Source of the DNA: Trichopria drosophilae
Lineage: Eukaryota; Arthropoda; Insecta; Hymenoptera; Diapriidae
DNA length: 64,000 bases
NCBI GenBank assembly: GCA_030407085.1
Contig: CM059582.1
Span: forward strand, 13,311,501 to 13,375,500
Direction of reading: 5' to 3'
The notes below the pieces were generated by a model. That model worked only from the letters and a program-made list of their open reading frames with translations. It ran no database searches and was not told the origin of the DNA. Of this stretch, positions 58,930 through 64,000 are shown piece by piece. A program made the translations under genes and the position numbers. The first letter of the stretch is position 1; each line of letters starts with the position of its first letter.

Positions 58930-60540
58930 ATATATATACATACACAGCACAATCCGTCCCGGGGTGTCCTAGGGAGCTCCTGAGGCCGTCCTGAGACGGG
59001 CTTGTGCTATTTGGTATATTTAGTCAGTAAATTTAAAAAATTTGATTAAGACTAGTTTTTTAAAAATATTTTAAAGTTTCCATGCTCTTACATGGATTTC
59101 CAACTGCTGCTTCCAGTGTTTTGCTAATTTTAATCGTCTCCTTTTCTTCTTAATATTTGTAACAATTCATAATTAACCTTGAACATTGACTATTTTGGAC
59201 AAGTTTCACATATCGACGGTTCCGCATTTTAGAATAGATATTGGTAAGTGAAGTTCGTGTGTTCAATCATCAACCGAGCTAGGGCTGTAGGCTGGCTTCT
59301 GTTCAGTTTTTTCCAGATTTTCCTATTTTGTGTTTTCTTTGGGAATGGGATATGTAAATCGATCATAAATTTTAAGACGTTCGGACTCCCCTTTATGCTG
59401 TATTATCGTTTTTATTTTTCGTTTGTCGTCTTTTAGATGTCTCTTTTCTTTTGAAGCCGCTTCCTACGGATGATTTCCTTCTTTCTTCTTTATGTGAGGA
59501 AATTGGTCACCCAGATCATCTGTACGTTTTATTAGTTGATAACAAGGTTTTGGCACATTTGTAATATAAACGTTTAAATGAGCAACTTGCTTTATGTTTT
59601 TTGTGCTTGTTTATATCTATAACTGCTTAGTTTAGGCTTAACATCTATTCGCAGTTCTAGTGAAAGTTAGTCTTCTTCTGCTAGTATGTTTTCTATCCGA
59701 CTTATACAAAAGACTCCAGTTGCCAAACTAATTCCTGCATTGCGTATTGGGTTCGTGGAGAGTGTTTTTCTGGTAGAGTTGTAAACCATGGAAATTTTGT
59801 CTATCGTGGATTTAACTAGTGCTTTGAAGCCCGATTTTATTATTGATGAGCAGGCTTCCCATATTTCATGGGCTATTATTTTTAGCATATTGATTCTTTT
59901 TATCACATCTTCTTTTAGATTCGTTAGATGTGCTTTCCAATTCAGTTTTCTGTCGAATATAAACCTAATATAACCTAATAACTTATGTTCGTTAACTCTT
60001 GCAATCTTTTGAAGCTTGTTTCTACCGCCCATTTTTCGAGATCGTTTAGAGTGCCCTGTAGAAAGTCCGATGTTATTTCTATTTTCTTTCCTGGACAGAA
60101 TATGGTAATGTCATCTGCAAATATTCTTATTCATTGATGGTAATTATAAATAGCAATGGACTTGTAACCGATCCTTGTGGAGTTCCGTTTTCGATAGAGG
60201 ACCGAGAAGTTCCTGACGAACTTAAGAATATTTCCCTGTATAACCTTTTCTTTAAGAGTCATTACAATTCTGCGTCTCCATGTTACGTCGAAGGCTTTTT
60301 CGAGGCCGAGGAAGAATACCCCGATATACAGATTAAGTTGGAAAGCTTCATTTACTTCACTTAATGAAGTGGAACTACACATTTCATCAAAACATACCTC
60401 AGTCTTTTGGTTACAACTTTCTCTAGTATTTTACACATCGTGCTTCTAGTCGATGGTTTTACGGTTACTTTGGGCATTTTTCATGTTTTAAAACAGGCAT
60501 AATACAGGACTTTTTCCCGAAAATTCTCGAGAATATATTT
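58930..60540 (-). mobile_element. Non-LTR retrotransposon fragment B (I/R1/LOA-like RT), degenerate
   Basis: Read on the minus strand from about 60540: CKILEKVVTKRLR, then FFLGLEKAFDVTWRRR (the xDLEKAFDxxW motif with Asp changed to Gly). In another frame follow ENGTPQGSVTSPLLF, FADDITIF (intact catalytic DD) and LNDLEKWAVET. A 121-codon frame (59667-60032) continues with VNEHKLLGYIRFIFDRKLNW and downstream RT-associated sequence. Below 59650 the sequence decays. A GC-rich hairpin at 58946-59008, followed on the minus strand by a TA microsatellite, looks like its 3' terminus. Several frameshifts make it dead. The 5' half is absent. Confidence 0.8.
58946..59008 (-). repeat. GC-rich terminal hairpin, probable 3' end of the fragment B retrotransposon
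   Basis: AGCACAATCCGTC at 58946 pairs with GACGGGCTTGTGCT near the right edge. The loop is GC-rich (GGGGTGTCCTAGGGAGCTCC). On the minus strand it is followed by a TATATA-type simple repeat, as expected for a non-LTR 3' end recognised by its own RT. Confidence 0.55.
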
Positions 60541-60829
60541 AAATTCGTTAAAATCTAGAGTGCAAGCATTTGAGAATTACTTTATATAAATATTTCAATT
60601 TTCCTGCTTTTCTATTGCAGTTTAATAAATATAAGTAAATATTAAGTATTCCGCATAATTAACTGAACAATTATAAGAACCTTAATTCCCTAATCAACGA
60701 TTAAGCTCAAAGCACCTCTCCACACAAAAAGGCAGTGTCCGCTATTCCCCATGAAGGAATTGTCTGCGATTGAAACAGGCCCTTACATAATTAAATACAG
60801 TTCTGGTCGAATATAATTCTTAGTGTGAA
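60541..60829. other. Spacer between two retrotransposon fragments
   Basis: Nothing recognised; AT-rich up to about 60700. Confidence 0.4.
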
Positions 60830-61610
60830 AAAATGGTATTGCCAGTCCTGGCTGCGTGGTATTCGATTTCAAGCCTAAAGAAAATGTCCAGCATGGATAG
60901 GAGAAGTGAACAATCCGTTATAATATGCAGCAGATTATCAGGCGCATTTACATTACAAAGCATGCAGGTAGTTTGAGGGTCGTAATTATACCATTGACCG
61001 TCGGTAAAAATCGAGCGAGAGTAAATAGTAGCCTGTCTGATAGAGCTGAATTTTCATCCGCAGACAATCCATGAACATACGACTCGGGTAGAGGTTAAAG
61101 GCCGAATCCGCCACGGGACATTAAATTGGAAATTGTGGAGAGTCGAAGGCACAGTAGCCTTTTTACCACGTTTTTATCAACTCGTATTCTTGTTCCTGTA
61201 TATTTTGGAGTACTTGGCCACTAGAGTAGGTCCTACATTTCCCCAGTAATCAAGATTAAAATTTTTCCAAAGACCATATATTCCCATGCGGTTCGAAATT
61301 AGTTTGAACTGTGAAATCCAGTTCAGTGGTACTGAGGAGGAAGGACTGAAGGCTAAGTTCCTTATTCTCAATAACAATTACTGATGATCTTAACGGCCAC
61401 TTGATACAAGCATAACTCTAGTCTTATCAGGTAATCTGGAGTGCATCCAGACAAATTGAAAAGTTTCTTCAAAAATAAGATCTGTACCGACTCCAGCCTA
61501 GTGAAGAGCCCAAACGAGACAGGATGGATGTGATGTGCGATACAGCTTCCAAAACAATACCACGAGTTTATTTTTGCCGAAGATATTAAAGCTACTAAGA
61601 AACTACAACT
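60830..61610 (-). mobile_element. Non-LTR retrotransposon fragment A, region C-terminal to the RT, degenerate
   Basis: Minus-strand frames give RLESVQILFLKKLFNLSGCT with PDYLIRLELCLYQVAVKI (61368-61600), then SVPLNWISQFKLISNRMG (about 61330-61270). In further frames follow TTCMLCNVNAPDNLLHIITD and SLLLSMLDIF (about 60990-60870). This order matches the region downstream of the RT in a common insect non-LTR group, ending in a Cys-rich segment. Stops and frameshifts separate the pieces. It is a different element from fragments B and C. Confidence 0.7.
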
Positions 61611-61612
61611 AT

Positions 61613-61673
61613 GAAATTTCATGTAGAATACGTACCTGCAATACGGTCCGCGAGTTGTGGGACACCCTGTATA
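61613..61673. mobile_element. Solitary end of an FB1-type element
   Basis: TTTCATGTAGAATACGTACC, TGCAATACGGTCCGCGAGTT and GGGACACCCTGTATA match the right terminus of the FB1 foldback at 960-1020 at about 85% of positions. The other end is not seen. It adjoins fragment A, so the element probably inserted into or beside that retrotransposon. Confidence 0.75.
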
Positions 61674-62407
61674 AACGTAATTTAGATATAGGTTTGGGCA
61701 ATTAGTCATATGATAGAAAGAGGATTTAGATTAAAATTCTGAGCAGCCCAGTCTTTAATGAATTCGAAAATAATCTGTTCGACAACGCGGGAGATAATAG
61801 ATAATTGTTTTAAATAAACGGGATTATAAAATCATAAACAGAATCCTTACATAACGAAGAATTCAGAAGGATCAATTTCATTTCGTATAACGTTGTGCAC
61901 ATGAATGCATTTACAGTCCTCCCTCCGTAATTGCTGTCCGGTTGGGACTGATTCTCCCCGCATGTTCCGATAATTGCTTGTCTGTCGTTCGTACCCCTAC
62001 CTCCCCTTCTCCAGGTATAAAACAATTAATAGAACTTGAATAATAATTTACGAAATATTTTGGGACTATATTTACGGATGGAAATAGGAAGACAACAATT
62101 ATGAAGGGAAATAATTACGGGAAGTGGACTGTAAATGGAATCACGTTCCTACATTTCAATGCAAACAAATTCACTTGAATCCAAAATTAAATGGAAAAAG
62201 AGCGAATTTAAATTCATTTAGAATTAATAATGTGTATGCAAATGATAAGAATCAGTATCAAGAAGGTCAGGGTTTACAAGATGAGAAGTATTCAGTATTG
62301 ATTAATTTATTTCTTAGTTTACGAACCAATAGGTCATTTGTAATTATTGATGAGAAAATTCAATTGAGTAATTTTTATTTTGATGATTGGGAAAATGTTG
62401 CACAGTT
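61674..62407. other. Low-copy stretch with an unidentified 101-codon frame
   Basis: A + strand frame at 62124-62429 opens MDCKWNHVPTFQCKQIHLNP and has a balanced polar composition without membrane or repeat features. It runs into the MITE at 62408, which supplies its last residues and stop. It could be an exon remnant, but I recognise no family and no splice context. The patch 61900-62010 is GC-richer. Confidence 0.25.
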
Positions 62408-62627
62408 CTCTCTAAATTTCTTGGATTGAGTGAATTCACTGTTAAAGAGGGGAAATTCACTCTTTCCTCCGGAGTTGTCAACTCCACGACTCGGAGGGAA
62501 ACAGTGAATTTTCATTCTTGTTAGATTGAAATTTCACACTTAGAGAGTTGAATATTCTCCATTTCACAAGAGTTGTTCGGTTTTCACTAACCAAGGAGTG
62601 AATTCTCAATACAAGAAATTTAGAGAG
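62408..62627. mobile_element. MITE, 220 bp, with nested hairpin core
   Basis: The left end CTCTCTAAATTTCTTGGATT with GAGTGAATTCACT is mirrored by GGAGTGAATTCTCAATACAA with GAAATTTAGAGAG. Inside, TTTCCTCCGGAGTTGTCAAC and CTCCACGACTCGGAGGGAAA form a second hairpin, and AGTGAATT/AATTCACT words alternate. The vocabulary resembles the CAGTGAA array at 17205-17460, which also carries GAGAGAACTT. Confidence 0.75.
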
Positions 62628-63486
62628 TTGCTAAACTTTAAAAACATTTTTACACACACAAAAACTAAATGGTTGAATCGACTAAGGAAGGAGAGGAAGA
62701 GACTGGTAGAACTTTGGACAATGCAAACATATAACTTAGGATACACATATTTCTTCGGACGGTATAACTTAGGGTGGGTAGTACGTTTAATTTCGGTTTC
62801 TTTACCATTTTCTTTAAAATTCTTTACATTCTAATCCGTTATAATATGTGAACAAAACATAAACATAACCTATAGAACATTGGCTAGCAGTTTCTATATG
62901 AACCTATTTGAACACACCAACAACCAATTTCTCCGGAACTAAGAAATAATATATATGTTAAAATAAACACTGTCCATCATGGACGTAACATTTGTTTTGT
63001 TTCTTTCTTTGTATTAAAAAATACATTAAAACGAATTTTTCCGAATTAAAATATTCATTCCGAATTTAAAATTTCGAATTAGGTGTGACGTTTTCCATTT
63101 CGAAATGTCCAAAAACCATATTGGAAATATAATTTCTGAACTAGATCTATTATCCCAGCGAAAAATTTTAAGTAGGAATCTCATGAGAAATTGAAACAAG
63201 TGCCTTATAGTTGTAAATATATGTAAATTATATACATCTATTAGTACACACCCACACAATTTCACAATTTATTTTTAAAATATAGTAATCTCGAGACGGG
63301 TCGTCATTCAGAATACTAGATACAGGTGATACTATAGAAAACGCTTTAATTTAACATATATGACCCGGTTTACTTGAGAAGGTAGTGTCGTCTCAAATTG
63401 CAATTTTTTTCTTGTTTTTATCTCACCATAACTTTTGGTAGTATAATTAATCCGAATTTCGATTGCTAAAAAACGGGCACTTTTTA
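62628..63486. other. Non-coding stretch
   Basis: No supported gene or repeat is seen. The 78- and 79-codon frames at 62598-62834 (+) and 63026-63265 (-) have no family features. Confidence 0.4.
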
Positions 63487-63924
63487 GGGTCACTCTTTAC
63501 CTAGACAATTACTTAATCCGGGCGAATCCTACATAGATTTCGATCCATTGGAATCCGACTTAATCCTTACCTATCCCGAAGTTATTCGATGGATTCAAAT
63601 CCTGCTGAATCCCAATTAATTCGACCCATTCCGAAATTATTAAATTAATGCTAATCCTAATGAATCCGACTTAATACGACCTATTCTGAAATATTCAATT
63701 ACTGCTAATCCGACTTAATCCGACTATTTGGCGGATTCAAATCCTGCCGAATCCGACTTAATCAGACCCATTCCGAAATTACTCGAATCATTTAAATCCT
63801 ACTGAATTCGACATTATTCGTTTCATTAAAATCCGAAATAGTTCTAGAGAATGACTAGGATTCGCTCGGATTAAAATCGAGGAATGAAACGGATTGACAA
63901 AATAGCAATTAACCAGAGTCACCA
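63487..63924. mobile_element. TIR element filled by a 55-bp-period minisatellite
   Basis: The left end GGGTCACTCTTTACC (63487) is mirrored at the right end as TTAACCAGAGTCACCA (to 63924). The next-inner TTAATCCGGGCGAATCCTA is mirrored by TAGGATTCGCTCGGATTAA. Between them, units beginning GAATCCGACTTAAT start at 63551, 63606, 63662, 63749 and 63804, giving spacings of 55, 56, 87 and 55 bp. The words ATTCCGAAATTATT and AATCCTGCTGAATC recur in each. The long spacing holds an extra partial unit. Confidence 0.8.
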
Positions 63925-64000
63925 AACATATTGATCTTGGCGTAGTAGTCCGTGAAGACTTTTCTTTCACCGATCATTTAATTTATTGCCGTACAAAAGC
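63925..64000 (+). mobile_element. Non-LTR retrotransposon fragment, cut by the window edge
   Basis: The + strand frame reads KHIDLGVVVREDFSFTDHLI and continues YCRTKA to the edge. This resembles the segment after the RT palm in Jockey/CR1-type elements (typically xxDLGVxxDxxLxFxxHI). It is too short to classify further. The TIR element ending at 63924 directly abuts it and may have inserted in this retrotransposon. Confidence 0.5.

Noticed and set aside
1..64000. CRISPR arrays, operons, ribosome binding sites, attachment sites
   Set aside because: The window is eukaryotic nuclear DNA with spliced genes and insect-type transposons; the tandem arrays seen lack the repeat-spacer layout of CRISPR.

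Overview
This is a window of AT-rich eukaryotic DNA, most likely from an insect nuclear genome. Long stretches lack coding capacity, spliced coding sequence is present, and arthropod-type non-LTR retrotransposon debris and very many short inverted-repeat transposons fill the space. A hymenopteran source fits the C-terminal receptor sequence and repeat style best, but that is an inference. The only host protein-coding sequence I can identify with confidence is the last coding exon of a 5-HT7-type serotonin receptor on the + strand (53077-53706). It encodes TM6, TM7, helix 8 and a C-terminal ESFL tail. No exon for TM1-TM5 is visible upstream, so much or all of 1-53076 may be a giant intron of this gene; the window alone cannot prove this.

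Layout. 1-2.2 kb: a diverged duplicated repeat, one copy split by a 0.92 kb foldback element, then a second foldback family (FB2). 2.2-10.7 kb: AT-rich sequence with little recognisable structure. 10.7-15.7 kb: four inverted-repeat elements (a 1.16 kb foldback, a piggyBac-like MITE with an ornate core, a 105 bp hairpin and a 0.54 kb foldback), then degenerate CCTAA-type repeats. 17.1-18.0 kb: a TIR element with internal motif arrays. 18-31 kb: mostly featureless apart from a 21-bp-period array and a few repeat fragments. 31.7-35.3 kb: a mariner-like MITE, a GGAC minisatellite repeat, a second FB2 copy, and a 1.06 kb TIR element containing an exact 11-bp-period array. 35.3-46 kb: CpG-richer low-copy patches (candidate regulatory DNA), plus a third FB2 copy at 42.6 kb. 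46.0-49.9 kb: a nested repeat complex with two near-identical 0.85 kb MITEs inside an inverted-repeat mosaic. 50-53 kb: low-copy sequence leading to the receptor exon. 53.7-54.6 kb: probable 3' UTR with clustered AATAAA signals. 56.5-64 kb: a graveyard of at least four non-LTR retrotransposon remnants interleaved with foldback and MITE elements, including a 55-bp-period minisatellite bounded by TIRs.

The window is dominated by long inverted repeats rather than genes. If the upstream 53 kb is receptor intron, the nascent transcript would carry many hairpins with arms of 100-450 nt. That is the most biologically provocative property here, because such duplexes are typical substrates for ADAR editing or small-RNA production. 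All alignments were done by eye. Boundaries are approximate unless an exact motif is cited, and no database search was possible.
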